Assembly (NCBI GenBank): GCA_023548195.1
Contig: JAJHZJ010000008.1
Coordinates: forward strand, 4,736,215-4,800,214
Length of the DNA stretch: 64,000 nucleotides
Direction: 5' to 3'
DNA from: Bettongia penicillata ogilbyi
Taxonomy: Eukaryota > Chordata > Mammalia > Diprotodontia > Potoroidae
Made by a program: the position numbers and the translations under genes. The notes under the pieces were generated by a model. That model did no database searches, had not been told where the DNA came from, and saw nothing but the letters and a program-made list of their open reading frames with translations. Shown in pieces: positions 23,001-34,714 of this stretch; the first letter of the stretch is position 1, and each line of letters starts with the position of its first letter.

Positions 23001-23460
23001 ATCATGTATTCATAGACATGTTGTTGTTTGTCCATCCTTCTCAGAGAGGACCACGGCTGTGTGACTCCATGGCTATAGCAGCTGAGTGGAGGAGGGGCTT
23101 CCCTCAGTGTACTTTGCATGGGGAGTGGTCCCCTCCACCCTCAATCCTGCCCAGCCCCAGCAGCACACTACACGTAGACCTCTTCACGAAGGGCAGAGAA
23201 GGGAACGAGAGGTTGTCTCCTCCCTTTTTATATACACTTAGTTCTGGCTCAGCAACCAGACAGGAAATTTTCCAAGGATACCAGTATGTACTCTGAAATG
23301 GAAGAGAGGGCCCTTCCATTACACATACCCAGAAGCAGGCTCCCCAAGACTCCATGTGGATTGAACTCAAGCAGGTTATACTGTCCATGGTCTCAGGGTT
23401 AGACTCTCACTGAAGCTAACAACCCAATGTCCTTATCCACTGGACTTGGGTAGACATCTT
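23001..23460. repeat. Possible interspersed repeat, unassigned
   Basis: 'tgttgttgtttgtccatcct' followed by 'tctcagagaggaccacgg' opens like the reverse end of WSINE-related elements, and the stretch ends like a reversed SINE head ('aatgtccttatccactgga'). The middle is unrecognised. Frames of 92-94 codons on both strands show no domain. Confidence 0.35.
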
Positions 23461-23698
23461 GGTGACACTTCTCCACTCCTCAACATACTCCTCAACAAAA
23501 TGTATATATATTTATTTATTTTATTTTCACATCATGTTTCCCTCACCCCTTCCTTTTCTGGTACATTTCTTTTTTTCTCCTCCCTTATTTTTTCTCTTTC
23601 TCCCATGCCTATACTTTGGGTCTGCCCCAAATGACCCCTAGGAGTGGATCAAAAGGGCTTTAGTGCCAAACACAAAAGTATTTGGTGCTATAATAATT

Positions 23699-23708
23699 TA
23701 TTTATATA

Positions 23709-23745
<37 letters not shown>

Positions 23746-23765
23746 TAAAATTTATATAACTAAAT
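23699..23765. repeat. (TA)n microsatellite
   Basis: Uninterrupted TA steps with AT-rich edges. Confidence 0.9.
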
Positions 23766-23784
23766 TTAAATAACTAAATATAGT

Positions 23785-24010
23785 GGTTCAAGGTCTGCAA
23801 AACAGTTTATGTCCATTATATGTCTCATTTGAACCTCACAACAACCCAATGAGGTAGGGTCTGTTGCCTTTATTATTCCCATTTTACAGTTGAGGAAACT
23901 GAGGCTAAGAAGGTTAATGATGTGCCAGTGGTCATAGAGTTTAATATGTGTCAGAAGTATTTGAAACTAGATTTCCAACCTCAAGCCTCACCCTTCTTCC
24001 ATTATGCCAT
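23785..24010 (-). mobile_element. MIR SINE, minus strand, near full length
   Basis: 'gtctgcaaaacagtttatgt', 'gaacctcacaacaacccaat', 'cccattttacagttgaggaa' and 'ttcttccattatgccatgtt' run in reverse MIR order. Confidence 0.8.
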
Positions 24011-24384
24011 GTTGTGGCATGTAAATGTGGATGTAATCCACAGTTAAAAACCAGGAGAATGTGTTCATTCATGTAGTTTTGGTCATTTTTGGTCACCGTC
24101 ACACACAGGCTCCTAGCTGGAGCAACAGGAGACAGTAGGTGCCATGTGCCTGGGAAGTCACCGTGACCATGTCTCTTCTCAGATCCTGGTTATAATAACA
24201 TTAAATAAAATAAGAGGCATTAGTATCTGCTTTGCTGCACCTTCTAAGGACCATGGATTGTCTCCATCTCAACTGCACCTGAAATCTTCCATCTTCTATT
24301 TCCCCTGGAAGGATATGAGCCCCTAAAGGAGCCCCTAAGGCTCTTACTTTTCTAACTGAATCCCCAAAGCTTAGCCCTGACTTT

Positions 24385-24800
24385 TGCACATGGTTGGTTG
24401 TTGTCCTTTGTTCTTGAAAAGGACCAAAATGGCATCCCTATGCTAGAGTCAAGCTACAGTGTGTCCAACTGTGACCGATCAGACCAATCCCTGCTAGGAA
24501 TGCTCCATCCCAGGTTGGGCACAAATAGTCCATGAGAACATTTGGGGTGGATTCCCTACCTCTCTCATGTTTCTTTTGAGCTACTTCAATTCTGGTTTGC
24601 TTAGAGAGCACAGCACCCTTTCTGATGTGGGCACACCATGCTGAGTGGTCCTGTGTCAGTGTCTCCCATGTCACGCAATCAATTCCAGAGTTCTTAAGAG
24701 AGATCTTGAGAGTGTCCCTGTATCACTTCTTCTGACTATCATGTGAGTGCTTGCCCTCCATAAAATAGTCTTTTTGGCAAGCATACATTTTGCACATAGT
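24385..24800 (-). pseudogene. LINE ORF2 C-terminal remnant with zinc-finger-like end, minus strand
   Basis: Read on the minus strand, a frame at 24739-25068 ends in 'CLPKRLFYGG', and the 78-residue frame at 24438-24674 gives 'WETLTQDHSAWCAHIRKGA' and then 'CPTWDGAFLAGIGLIGHSWTH'-like C2H2 spacing whose second Cys is Trp. This order (LPK-FYGE, a WE-LA-DR-W block, a terminal C2H2 finger) is, from memory, the C-terminus of a vertebrate LINE ORF2. A frame break separates the two parts. The clade is uncertain. Confidence 0.5.
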
Positions 24801-25044
24801 AAGTGCTTAATAAATGCTTCATTCGTTGTTCTTTCTTTGTACCAAATAAAATCACAATAACTTTTCTTGGGGACAAATGAATAAGAAACTTGCCCTCAAA
24901 TGGCCGGGGGGAGAAATTAACCTGGGCTCTCTGTGCAAAAGCTACCCTGCCTTGTGTTGTTGTCGGGGGGGGTCTTACTTTTCTTTTCAACCAATTAATC
25001 AACTGAATCTTTTTCATGTAGGAATATTTTTTTTCTTGTGACAC

Positions 25045-25262
25045 AATGTATAGACAGCTGGGCCTCAAGTCAGGAAGACCTAAGTTCAGATTCAGCCTCA
25101 GATAATTACTTGTATGTGTGACCCTGAATGAGTAACTTCACCTTTATCTGACTCTGTTTTCCCAGCTGTGAAATGGTGATAACAGCATCTACCTCACAGG
25201 GTTGTTGTGAAAATCAAATGAGATAATATTTGAAAAGCGCTTAGTACTTGGTACATAGTACT
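25045..25262 (+). mobile_element. MIR/THER-type SINE
   Basis: 'agtcaggaagacctaagttc', 'gtgaaatggtgataacagca', 'cacagggttgttgtgaaaat' and 'aatgagataatatttg' are in MIR order. Confidence 0.8.
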
Positions 25263-26084
25263 CACAGTTGATAAAACAGAGTCAAGCATGTCACTTATTT
25301 CACAAGTTTCATCACCATTTGTCTTTTCCAAGGCAAAAGCAGACATCTGACAAGCTCAAGTTTTGTGTTTGGTTGGGAGAGAAAACTTTTAAGCCCTGGA
25401 TAAGTAAAAATGAAGCTGTTAGATGGCATGATGGTGGCATATTTTATACAGCCCCACAGTTAGAAAGGGTAACAATTCAGAGTCCATCCTTTGCAGGAGC
25501 CATTTCTTCCTATCACATGGAGTGCTTTGCCATTGGTCTAAGGTGGAGGAATTAAACGCTCCATTGAGAATATTTCTTATTTCCTTTGCTTCCTCACTAT
25601 CTAAAATGGAGTCTTGGAACAGTCATGTGGGGAGCTACTTTGGGCCCAAAGAAAAATATTTTCTATTTTACAATATAGGCTTCATGTAAAGCCAAGTCAA
25701 AGTTGAATTTAGATAAAATATTAAATCTTAAGAAATGTGGAGAATACAGAGAAATACAGGGCAGTATTTGAAGTAATGCAAAATAAAAGTAAAATCATAA
25801 TACAGAATGCAACCATGCAAATATATAACAATAAAAATTAGAAATCACAAGATAAAAGTTGGACAGAGAAAATAAATAGAAGAGGACATGGAAACAAACA
25901 GGAAGTGATTGCAGTAATTTTGTCAAAATTAATATACATCCTTTAAAATTATAATATAAAAATGTACAGGTTTATGTACAATCATTTAACATTAATTATT
26001 AAGTTTAGGTTTTTGTAAACACTAGATTTTCAGAAATTGGCCGATATAGGAGAAAGAAAAAAATGCTATCACAGCTTTGTTACT
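25263..26084. other. No feature seen; AT-rich
   Basis: A 95-codon plus frame at 25268-25555 has no recognised domain. The remainder is AT-rich. Confidence 0.5.
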
Positions 26085-26215
26085 GCCTGAGTCACCTTGG
26101 GCAAGTCACTTCTCTGGGCCTCAAGTTTCCTCACCAGTAAAATAAAGGAGTTGGACCAGATGATGTCTAAGACCCCTTTTAATCCTGGATTTAGGGTCCT
26201 AGAACCTTATGATCT
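26085..26215 (+). mobile_element. MIR fragment
   Basis: 'gtcaccttgggcaagtcact', 'ctgggcctcaagtttcctc' and 'ggagttggaccagatgatg' are diagnostic of MIR. Confidence 0.8.
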
Positions 26216-27384
26216 CTAAGCTGCTTTTTCCTTCATCCTGACAAGGTTCTCTAGAAACAATAGCTTTCTGCTACTATTCTGAATCAGGAAACATCTGCAC
26301 CTGCTGGTGGGTTGGTGAGTCTCCACTTCTTGACAATCAAAATAAGAGAGGGGAAAAAAAATCACTTTCTTTTCCACCTTCATTACCAAACTGCCAAGTA
26401 TCTCAGAGTACTGAACACTGAGTCATAAACAGTATCTCTCACTTGTGATGTTAAGACTTGTTTTCCAGAGATAATTCCAGCAAGGCTGGCTCAGACCATA
26501 AACTTGGATGCAGACAATGGTTTCTTCTATGTGTGTTTTGCCTGATAAACTGAACCACAGGAATTTCTCAAAGAGCAAAATTTTATTTCAGTCTCTGCAT
26601 GCTGTGATTCTACAGCACAGTGAGGTACATTCATTTCCATCTGTGCATGTCAGTGACAGATTGTGCTTGATGCCGACCACCATGTTTTGTTTTGTTTTTT
26701 CAAATCTTATTGGTTCACACATGTTAAGATTAGTAAGATGTCAGTTGTTTGTCCCAGATTCCCATAACACTAAGTGTGAGTAAGTCCCACATGACAGAAG
26801 TCAGTTTTGTGTCAGACACAACTTGTGGAGGAGAACTTGGTGATAAGTGAGCAGAAAATAAAAAAGACGAAGAAAACAGGCACGACTCTCATCCCTTCAA
26901 CTCACCCTTTCACCCCTTTATTTCTAAGTTGTTATGAAATACAGGGCAGAGAAATGAGTTTCAGCTCAGTATGGCCTTGCTAGGCATATTTACATAGCAA
27001 AAGTTACTGTCACATGAATTATTTCAATGACATTCTTACCCAAGGGTACACATTAAGTAAATTTCAAGGAACCCTTTCAGAGTTTCTGGAATATTTTTCA
27101 GAGAATCTGAACTGTCCTTGACTCTCTGGTCCTTGGGACCCAGGATAAGTGAATGTCCCAAAAGTCTTGAAGGTTGGCGATCAATAGTGTCCACCTACTC
27201 CTTCCTTCTATCTTTTATTAAGCCTTACTGCCCCAGCCTGAAGAAGAGCCCTAAGCTTAAGTGGATTTCTAAACATTATATACTTCAACACTGAAGTATG
27301 AAAATATATGTTGCAGAAAAATTTCACACGTAAAAAATTATATTTTCTTTTTTTCCCTTGTAAGTATTGGGTAATAATAATAGC
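26216..27384. other. No feature seen
   Basis: Unassigned sequence. The 91-codon plus frame at 26508-26783 shows no domain I know. Confidence 0.5.
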
Positions 27385-27605
27385 TAGCATGTATCACTTT
27401 AAGGTGTACAAAACACTTTTCAAATATTATTTTCTTTAACCCTCCCAATCTCAGAGGTAGGTGCTATTATTTCCATTTTGCAGACCAGGAAGTTACATCC
27501 GAAAGATTAAGAGACTTGTTCACAGCTAATAAGTGTCTGAGGCTGAATGTGAACCTAATCTATCCTGATTCCAGATCTAGTGTTCTTTCCATTGCACCAT
27601 GTGAC
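27385..27605 (-). mobile_element. MIR SINE, minus strand
   Basis: 'acaaaacacttttcaaatat', 'cagaggtaggtgctattatt', 'agacttgttcacagctaata' and 'ttctttccattgcaccatgt' lie in reverse MIR order. Confidence 0.8.
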
Positions 27606-27749
27606 TGTGACTATTTGAATTACTTTTATGCATACCATATTGGAGAGATGAGAATACTTAGGTATGTGAAATATTAGCGTTGCTGTTCCAAAGGACAGAT
27701 GTCAATCAGAATTCTCAGCCTACAAACAATGCAAGCTTGGTGACACCTG

Positions 27750-27965
27750 GATAAAGTGTCACACCTGATGTCAGAAAGTGTCATCTCCCTGAATTCAAAT
27801 CTGACCTCAGATACTTACTAGTTATGTGACCCAGGGCAAGTCACTTGATCCTGTTTTCCTCAGTTTCCTCGTTTATAAACTGAGTTGGAGAAGAAAATGG
27901 CAAATTACTCCAGTATTTTTGCCAAGAAAACCCCAAATAAAGTCATGAAGAGTCAGATATTACTG
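27750..27965 (+). mobile_element. SINE with RTE-type 3' end
   Basis: A SINE body ('gaattcaaatctgacctcag', 'cccagggcaagtcacttgat') ends in 'agaaaatggcaaattactcc', 'tttgccaagaaaacccc' and 'gtcatgaagagtcag'. The same tail is seen at 32510-32590, 43205-43290, 15855 (reverse) and in RTE-like sequence at 35810-35850. Confidence 0.75.
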
Positions 27966-27994
27966 ACAACAATAGAACAATGAAAAATCTTTTT

Positions 27995-28180
27995 GATGGA
28001 CTACCTTGACCATATCATTCCTCCACTAAAAAACAAAGAGATAAAACTAACCTTCAATGGCTCTTCACTGTCTGCCATATCCATTGCAAATCACTTAAAA
28101 CTAGCATTAAAGCCCAGCCACAATCTGACAGCAATATCCCTTTCTGGTTTTATTATAAACTAATTTGCTTCAATGTACAA
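27995..28180 (+). mobile_element. L2 LINE fragment (ORF2 C-terminal region)
   Basis: 'ccttgaccatatcattcctc' and 'accttcaatggctcttcact', then 'attaaagcccagccacaatc', match the L2 coding end as I remember it. Diverged. Confidence 0.6.
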
Positions 28181-28354
28181 TGTTCTATTGAACATTTAAT
28201 TTAATTTACTGTAATTTAATTACTCTGAATTTATCATTTGTGGGGGTGCCTTCTGTGCACGTGTCTTGGCTGGCTGCTATAAGTCCTCCACCTCTATTTG
28301 GTAGTGTTTGGATTTTTTTTTGGTTGGTTGGTTGTTGGAGTTGTTTTATTTTTA

Positions 28355-28644
28355 AAAGACTTGGGTCTCTCCATCTCACCCAAGATGGAAGTATGAGGGC
28401 TACACATGGAACCAATCCCAGAGCTAATCAGCACGAGAGCTTGGATGGGCTTTGTTTCTGATCTGGGTCAATTCACCCCTCCTTAGGCACCCACCCTGGT
28501 GGTCCCTTGCTCCCAAGGGTTTATGATATTAATGTCAAACAGAGCAGACACCTGATTGGCCTAGACTAATGTAGCTCAGAATTCCTGAGCTCACCCCAGC
28601 TTCCTTGGGGCTAGGATTACAGGTGTATACCACCATACCCAGCT
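28355..28644 (-). pseudogene. RN7SL-like pseudogene: 7SL (SRP) RNA pseudogene, near full length
   Basis: The reverse complement follows signal-recognition-particle 7SL RNA from end to end. It has the 5' Alu-domain start ('GGTATGGTGG...CCTGTAATCC'), 'GGGACCACCAGG' and 'GCCTAAGGAGGGGTGAA' of the S domain, 'GTGCTGATTAG', and the 3' Alu part ending 'GAGACCCAAGTCTTTT'. It differs from functional 7SL at many places, including the near-invariant first loop, and is followed on its own strand by an A-rich tail (AAAAATAAAACAAC), as expected of an L1-mobilised copy. It is probably not transcribed to functional RNA. Near full length distinguishes it from Alu-like SINEs, which lack the S domain. Confidence 0.85.
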
Positions 28645-29064
28645 GTTTTGGGATGTTATTTTTTTAAATGTGCAAACTTGTTCCAACATCCCCAGCAAAC
28701 TCTCAAGTGGATGGGCATCATGGACAAAGAGGCATTTGCTAATTCAACCAAGAAGGAGAGCATGATTTTCGACTATTAGGGTGCCTTCAGTAGTAGGTTA
28801 GAGGTCTTCCTATTTAGAAACAATATTTCTTTGTCTCCTTTTCCTCCCTACATCTTGATTTGGCAACAGCAGCAAGTCACTAGGATTCCCTCTAAAGAAC
28901 TGGGGATCCCAAAACTTTGGCCCTTGGCTGAGATTCGAGAACATGGTGGTGACTGAAGCTATGGAGAAATTCCTTTGATGTGTAGATGATGAGTTCTACT
29001 TACAATCATATTCTTTTCCTGCTTTCTGACTCATGACATAAATATTTTCTGATGACATTATTTG
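28645..29064. other. No feature seen
   Basis: Unassigned sequence between the 7SL pseudogene and the hAT-type element. Confidence 0.5.
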
Positions 29065-29072
29065 TCCTAGTT

Positions 29073-29288
29073 CATGGGTTCTTAACTTTGGGGGACCATG
29101 ACCTTTTTGATAGCCTGATGAATACTGTGGACCTCTTCTCAGAATAGTTATTTATTGCCTACATTGCTAAAAGAAGGAAATGCTTAATTTTAATTAGAAG
29201 TTGGTGAAAATAAAAATGTAGTCTTTTTCCATCCAAGTTCACAGACCGCCTCTAATCTGGTTCATGAACCCCATGTTAAGAAACCCTG
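29073..29288. mobile_element. Non-autonomous hAT-type element (216 bp)
   Basis: The start CATGGGTTCTTAAC and end GTTAAGAAACCCTG are inverted repeats (12 of 14 positions). Flanks TCCTAGTT (29065-29072) and TCCTAAAC (29289-29296) share five of eight bases. Internal 'gttcacagaccgcc' and 'ggttcatgaacccc' are seen. Non-coding. Confidence 0.65.
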
Positions 29289-29344
29289 TCCTAAACAGTA
29301 GTTCAAGTAAAATGCAGCATAATTTTTTTCAGTCTATTCCCCTT

Positions 29345-29545
29345 ATAAACTCATTCTAATTCATTTATGAGGCAGCTTGGCATAGTACCTAGAGGCATGA
29401 GAAAGATCTGAGTTGAAGTCCTTCTCTGATATATACTAGTGGTGTGACCATGGGAAAATGACAACCTCTTAGCACTCCCTGGAAACTGTTTAAGCCTAAA
29501 AATTAGAGACAGTGGTTGATTTCCATGGGTGCAGGAAATCTCCAC
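29345..29545 (+). mobile_element. Decayed SINE
   Basis: 'ggcagcttggcatagtacct' and 'gtggtgtgaccatgggaaaa' mark a SINE head and core. The rest is degraded. Confidence 0.55.
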
Positions 29546-29984
29546 ATTGAGAGTTCTCTACACTAATGAAATCACAGATCTAATTTTTTTTAAAAAGAAT
29601 AGATTCAAATGAGAAGAAGCCTACAATTCCTAGGATACTATGCAGCAGTTACCGGCCCATTTAGGAGAAACTCCATATCCTGTAAGGCCCAGAAGCCAAA
29701 AGCCTTGTTTTTTGTCAGAGGGCCAAGACTAAATTCCCAAGGGATGCTATGTGAGTAGTGATGGGATGTCATCATGATGAAGATATGGCCAAAAAACAGT
29801 TAAACTGAAGGCAAGCAAGGGGTGAAAAGGGATTCCAGTTCTTGAAGTTTACCAGAACTGGAGCTAAAGACTGAGTAGGATCATAGATTAAAAACAGAAG
29901 GGAATTTTAAAGTCCGCTAGTTCAGTCCTCTTGTTCAACAGCTGAAGAAACTAATAAAGAGCTTCTGCAATATGCCCTACTCTG
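29546..29984. other. No gene seen
   Basis: Unassigned. A MIR-like reverse trace near 29880-29960 ('tcatagattaaaaacagaag'). Confidence 0.45.
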
Positions 29985-30265
29985 CAGCCTAATCAAACTG
30001 GCCTTCTCTCTGTTGCCCAGAGGTGACCCTCCATCTCCAGTCTCCTCATTGCCCTGGCATGTACTCCTTCCTCAGTTCTGCTTCCTGGAAATTCTCTTCT
30101 TCAAAGTACAGCTTATACATAACCTCCTCCTACACACAACCTATCAAGTCTTACCTGTCCCCTCAATTGCTAGTGCTCTCCCTTCCAAACTACCTTGTAT
30201 TTGGTTGTATTTGCCTTATTTTTATTCTGTAGATGCTTTTATGTGTACTGTTTTCTTCTGGGAGC
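29985..30265 (+). mobile_element. L2 LINE 3' end
   Basis: 'ctactctgcagcctaatcaa', 'cctggcatgtactccttcct', 'caagtcttacctgtcccctc' and 'taccttgtatttggttgtat' reproduce the L2 3' untranslated end. Overlapping 69- and 88-codon frames are accidental. Confidence 0.65.
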
Positions 30266-31299
30266 ACACAAAGGGTTGATGTTGATGCTTGTAGTGTTAT
30301 TAGGTGTGGTTTTTTTAAATTTCTTTTTCTTTCCATTTAAATGCTTTTGCTAAGTCTATGATGGATTTTTTTTTGCCCAGAATTCTATTACCATGATAAT
30401 AGGCATATGTAGACTTGTACTGGTTGATGTCAGGATTTCTCAGCTCACCCTGAGATAAGGGCTTGAGCCATTTGAGTTATACTTAATGGAAAACATATCT
30501 CACATAGGGTTGATGTGGGCTGACCCATGTGTGACATGAACATTTTGCACACTGTGTTGTGAGAAATGATCGACCTTAAAGGTCCACCTTTGAATTTTAA
30601 ATATAAGGAACTATTCAGCTTAACTTCTTTGAAGATTATTGGATTTTAAAACATGGGTCATTGTTGACTTAGTCCTTCTGCTATGGTTTTCCTATAACCT
30701 TAATCTGCTTCTCCATCCTTGAATCCCTGAGTAGGCATCTGTCACAAAGACATGTTTCCTTAAGTGGGTTTTCATATCAGAACTGTCCATCTCTTACCTT
30801 TCCAGGCACATGCTAGGAGTTTGCATTGATTGGTTTTCTGAAATGTTTGGACCTGTGTACACAGCTGGCCAGGCTGAGCTGTTTCTGAAACATTGAGCTG
30901 TGATGACTCATCCGTTCCAAGGCCCGTTAGTTTCCCACTCTATTTTCTAAACCTGCTACTCCTCTCATTCTGACTGGTGCAAAACCCACTTATTTTCAAA
31001 TTTGCTCAACAACCATTATATAAAAACCAAACCTAGTTCATACACAGGATGCTAAAACTGTATATGCAGTGAGGAACAAGGATTAAAAAAGAGAAAGATA
31101 CAAGACATTTTCTTGGATGCTACTTACGTGGAGAGAAGATACCCCCACAAGTCTGGCTGCCAGTAAAAGGAAATGAAATATTCTTCCATGTACCATCGTT
31201 CCAAATTAAATTAGGGAAATCCAGGCATTCTAACTGTTTTTCAGTAAAATGTTTCACATTTTAATTTGAAGATACAAACTTGACATATGTGCAGTACAC
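30266..31299. other. No feature seen
   Basis: Unassigned sequence without a long frame or repeat that I can name. Confidence 0.5.
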
Positions 31300-31625
31300 T
31301 CTTAGAAATTAGAGCTGGCAAAAGTCTTAGAGCTCATCAGTCCCATTTTTTTGTAGGTGAGGAAACTGAAGGCTAGAGGGGATCTCTCATTTATCCAAGG
31401 TAACACAATCAGTAAATAGCAGAGGTTTGATTAAAACTCAGCCAATGCAGTTCCATAGAAAGTGTCTGTTTTTGAAATTAGAAAATCTGGGTTCGTATCC
31501 TTGCTTTGACACTTTGTGACTGTGGAAAGGTTATTTATCCCTGCTGGGCCTCAGTGTCTGCATCTGAAAAATAAAAGAGTTGGACTAGATGACCTCTGAG
31601 GTCCCTTCCAGGTCCAAATCTATGA
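31300..31625. mobile_element. Two MIR fragments, opposite strands
   Basis: 31300-31440 is a reverse MIR ('aggtgaggaaactgaaggct'). 31450-31625 is a forward MIR ('gaaaatctgggttcgtatcc', 'agttggactagatgacctct'). Confidence 0.7.
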
Positions 31626-32214
31626 CCCTTTGACTCCAAATCCAGTTCCTTTCCCATTCCACTCTATGGTCTACAGCGATGTTTTTCAAACCTTTCTACC
31701 TTGTGATCCTTCTATGTCCCAGTGTCAAGATCACAGTGGTCAAAGTTTCTGCTATCACTTTCATCAAAAATTCCACACAAATTCTTCACTGTACCAAAAA
31801 TGCTGTGAGACTACAGTGAATGCAATGGAGAGGAAACAACAGAACGTAGAAAAAGAGGAAGGTATTGTAGCCACTAGAAGCGACCAAGAGGACCAAGTCT
31901 CAACATTTCATTTAGTAAGAACTGTGCTCCCAGAGGCATGAACATAATTATACCAAGTGACCCAGTTACCTTACATAAAATCTATGTCGTGGGTCCACTG
32001 CAGCTCCATAACTATGCATGGGAGGACTGAGGAGACCTCCTCCACCAAGAGCTATGAGCTGTGAACTCACACCATGGCCAGGTTCGGCCCTAGGGGAGCC
32101 TTCCCTTTTAAGAGAGAGAGCAAACTTTTCTTCACATTTTCTTTATCACATCCCAGGGAAAGTTTCTTAAAAGTTTAAGTTTCACTCCAGTCTTAATATA
32201 AATGCAGATTTGGT
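31626..32214. other. No gene seen
   Basis: A 103-codon plus frame at 31630-31941 has no recognised domain. Nothing else is identified. Confidence 0.45.
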
Positions 32215-32345
32215 ATTTTTGTTGCTGATCAGTCGTGTGGCTGACTCTTCCTGACTCCATGGACTATAGCACTGCAGACCTTTCTGTTTTCCATTATCTT
32301 CCAAAATTCATCCAAGCTCACATTCATTACTTCCACGTCACTAAC

Positions 32346-32600
32346 AATCTATCTGGGCAGCTAAGTGGCACAGTAGATAGAGTGGATAGAGTGCCAGGCC
32401 TGGAGTCAGAATGACCAGAGTTCAAATCTGGATTCAGATACTTATTAGCTATGTAATCCTGGTCAAGTCACTTAACTGTTTACACAGTTTCCTCATTTGT
32501 GAAACAAGCTGGAGAAGGAGGTGTCCAACCCCTCCAGTATTTTCCCCAAGAAAACCCCAAAAGGGTTCACAAAGTGTCAGACATGACTGAATCATGTCTA
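32346..32600 (+). mobile_element. SINE with RTE-type 3' end inserted in the RTE LINE
   Basis: 'gggcagctaagtggcacag', 'gagttcaaatctggattcag' and 'gtaatcctggtcaagtcact' form the body, and 'tccagtattttccccaag' with 'acaaagtgtcagacatgact' the tail. RTE sequence continues on both sides. Confidence 0.8.
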
Positions 32601-33823
32601 TCCCTCCTGACTTCTGCTCTCCCTTTCTCTTTTTGCCTTCAGTAGTTCCCAGTATCAGTGAATCCTGTTTTCTCATTATGTTACCACAGTATTTAAACTC
32701 AAGCTCCAGTATTTGTCCTTCCAAAGAACTATCTGAATTAATTACTTTGCGTTTTGACTGATTTGATTGTGCTATCCAGGGAACTCTCGGAAGTCTTAAC
32801 CACAATTTGAAAGTGCTCAGCTTTCCTTACAATCCAGATCTTACAGACCTACATTACTACTAGAAAAACCATAGCTTTGACCATGTAGACCTTTGTCAGC
32901 AAGGTGATGTCTCTGCTTTTTAGTATGCTGTCCAGATTTGTCATAGCTTTCCTTTCAAGTAGCAAATGTCTTTTAATTTCATGGCTGCAGTCACTATCTG
33001 CAGTGATCTTTGAGCCCAAAAATATAAAATCTGATTCAGTTTCCATTTCTTCTAATTTTCTGGGGGGGCAGTGGAGAAGATGATGGGACCAGCTGCCACA
33101 ATCTTAGGGGGTTTTTTAAATGTTAATATTCAAGCCAGCTTTTACTCTCTCCTCTTTTACCCTCATCAAGAGACTTCTCAATTCTTCACTCTCTGCCATC
33201 AGAATGGTATTGTGTACACATCTGAGATTGCTCATATTTCTCCCAGCAACCTTAATTCTGGCTTTTGATTCATCCAACTTTCACATGATGTATTCTTCTA
33301 ATAAAATAAATTCACTGACCATAAACAGCCTGGTCATACTCCTTTTCCAATTTTAAACCAACCAGTTGTTCCATGTTCAGTTATAACTGTTGCTTCTTTA
33401 CCCACATAAAAGTTCCTTAGCAGACATGTAAGATGATCTGACACTCCCATCTCTTTGAGGGCTTGCCACATTTGGTTGTGATTCACACAGTTAAAGGCTT
33501 TACTATAGTCAGTCAAACAGAAATAGATGTTTTTTCCTGGAACTCCTTTGCTTTCTCCATAATCCAGTGAATATTGGCAATTTGATTTTCCTCTCTCCCT
33601 TTAAAAACCAGCCTGCACTTGTAGTAGTTCTTGTGCTAAAGCCTAGGTTGCAGAATATTAAGCATAACCTTACTGGAATGTGAAATGAACGCAGTTAATT
33701 GGTAATTTGAACATTCTCTGTCATTGCCCTTTTTTTAGTATTGGGATGTAAATTAATCTTTTTCAATCCAATTCATTACTTGTTGAGTTTTCCAAATTTG
33801 TTGGCATATTGAGTATAGCATTT

Positions 33824-34714
33824 CATTTATTTTTTGGTGGTGGGAAAATATTTTAATATAACATTTTATTTTTTCCCAATATATGTAAAGGCAGTTTTAA
33901 CATTCATTTTTAAAAATTTCTGAGTTCCAAATTTTCACAGTAGCTCTCTTACCTTCTTCCTCCCAGAGATGGTAAGTAATTTGCTATAGGTTACATATGT
34001 GCAATCATGTAAAACATATTTCTGCATTAGTCATGTTATAAAAAAAAAAAACAGGCCAAAAGAAAAAAAGCATAAAAAAAGAAAGTGAAAAAAATATATA
34101 CTTTGCTCAGACTCCATCAATTCTTTCTCTGGATGTGGGTAGCATTTTTCATCCTGAGTTCTTTGGAATTGTCTTGGATCATTGTGTTGCTGAAAATAAC
34201 TAGGCCATTCACAGCTGACAGCTGATCATTGTACAATATTGCTGTTACTATTTACAATGTTCTCCTGGATCTGCTCATTTCACTTTGCATCAATTCATAT
34301 AAATCTTTGCAGATTTTTCTGAAATTAGTCAGCTTGTCATTTCTTATGGCCCAATAGTATTCCTTTACAATCATATACTACAACTTGTTCAACCATTCCC
34401 CAATTGATAGGTATCCCCTTAATTTCCAATTCTTTGCCACTACAAAAAGTTATTAAAAATATTTTTGTACAAATAGGTCCTTTCCCCTTTTTTGATCTCT
34501 TTGGGATACAGACATAGTAGTGGGATTGCTGGATCAAAGGATATGCACAGTTTAATTGCCCTTTGGGCATACTTCCAAATTTCTCTCTAAAATAGTTGGA
34601 TCAGTTCACAACTCTACCAACAGTGCATTGGTATCCCAGTTTTGCCACATCCCCTCCAACATTTATCATTTTCTTTTCTGTCATATTAGCCAATTTGATA
34701 CGTGTGAGGTGGTA
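33824..34714 (-). mobile_element. 5'-truncated L1 inserted in the RTE LINE, minus strand
   Basis: Minus-strand sequence is the L1 ORF2 end plus 3' UTR, including a 77-codon frame at 34337-34570 with 'LEIKGIPINWGMVEQVVVY', nearly identical to the L1s at 41.7 and 49.7 kb. Flanks GAGTATAGCATTT (33811-33823) and GAGTACAGCACTT (34715-34727) match at 11 of 13 positions and fit a target-site duplication. RTE sequence resumes right after. Confidence 0.85.

Noticed and set aside
28355..28644. Functional 7SL RNA gene
   Set aside because: Too many differences from the highly conserved RNA, and an A-rich tail typical of a retrocopy.
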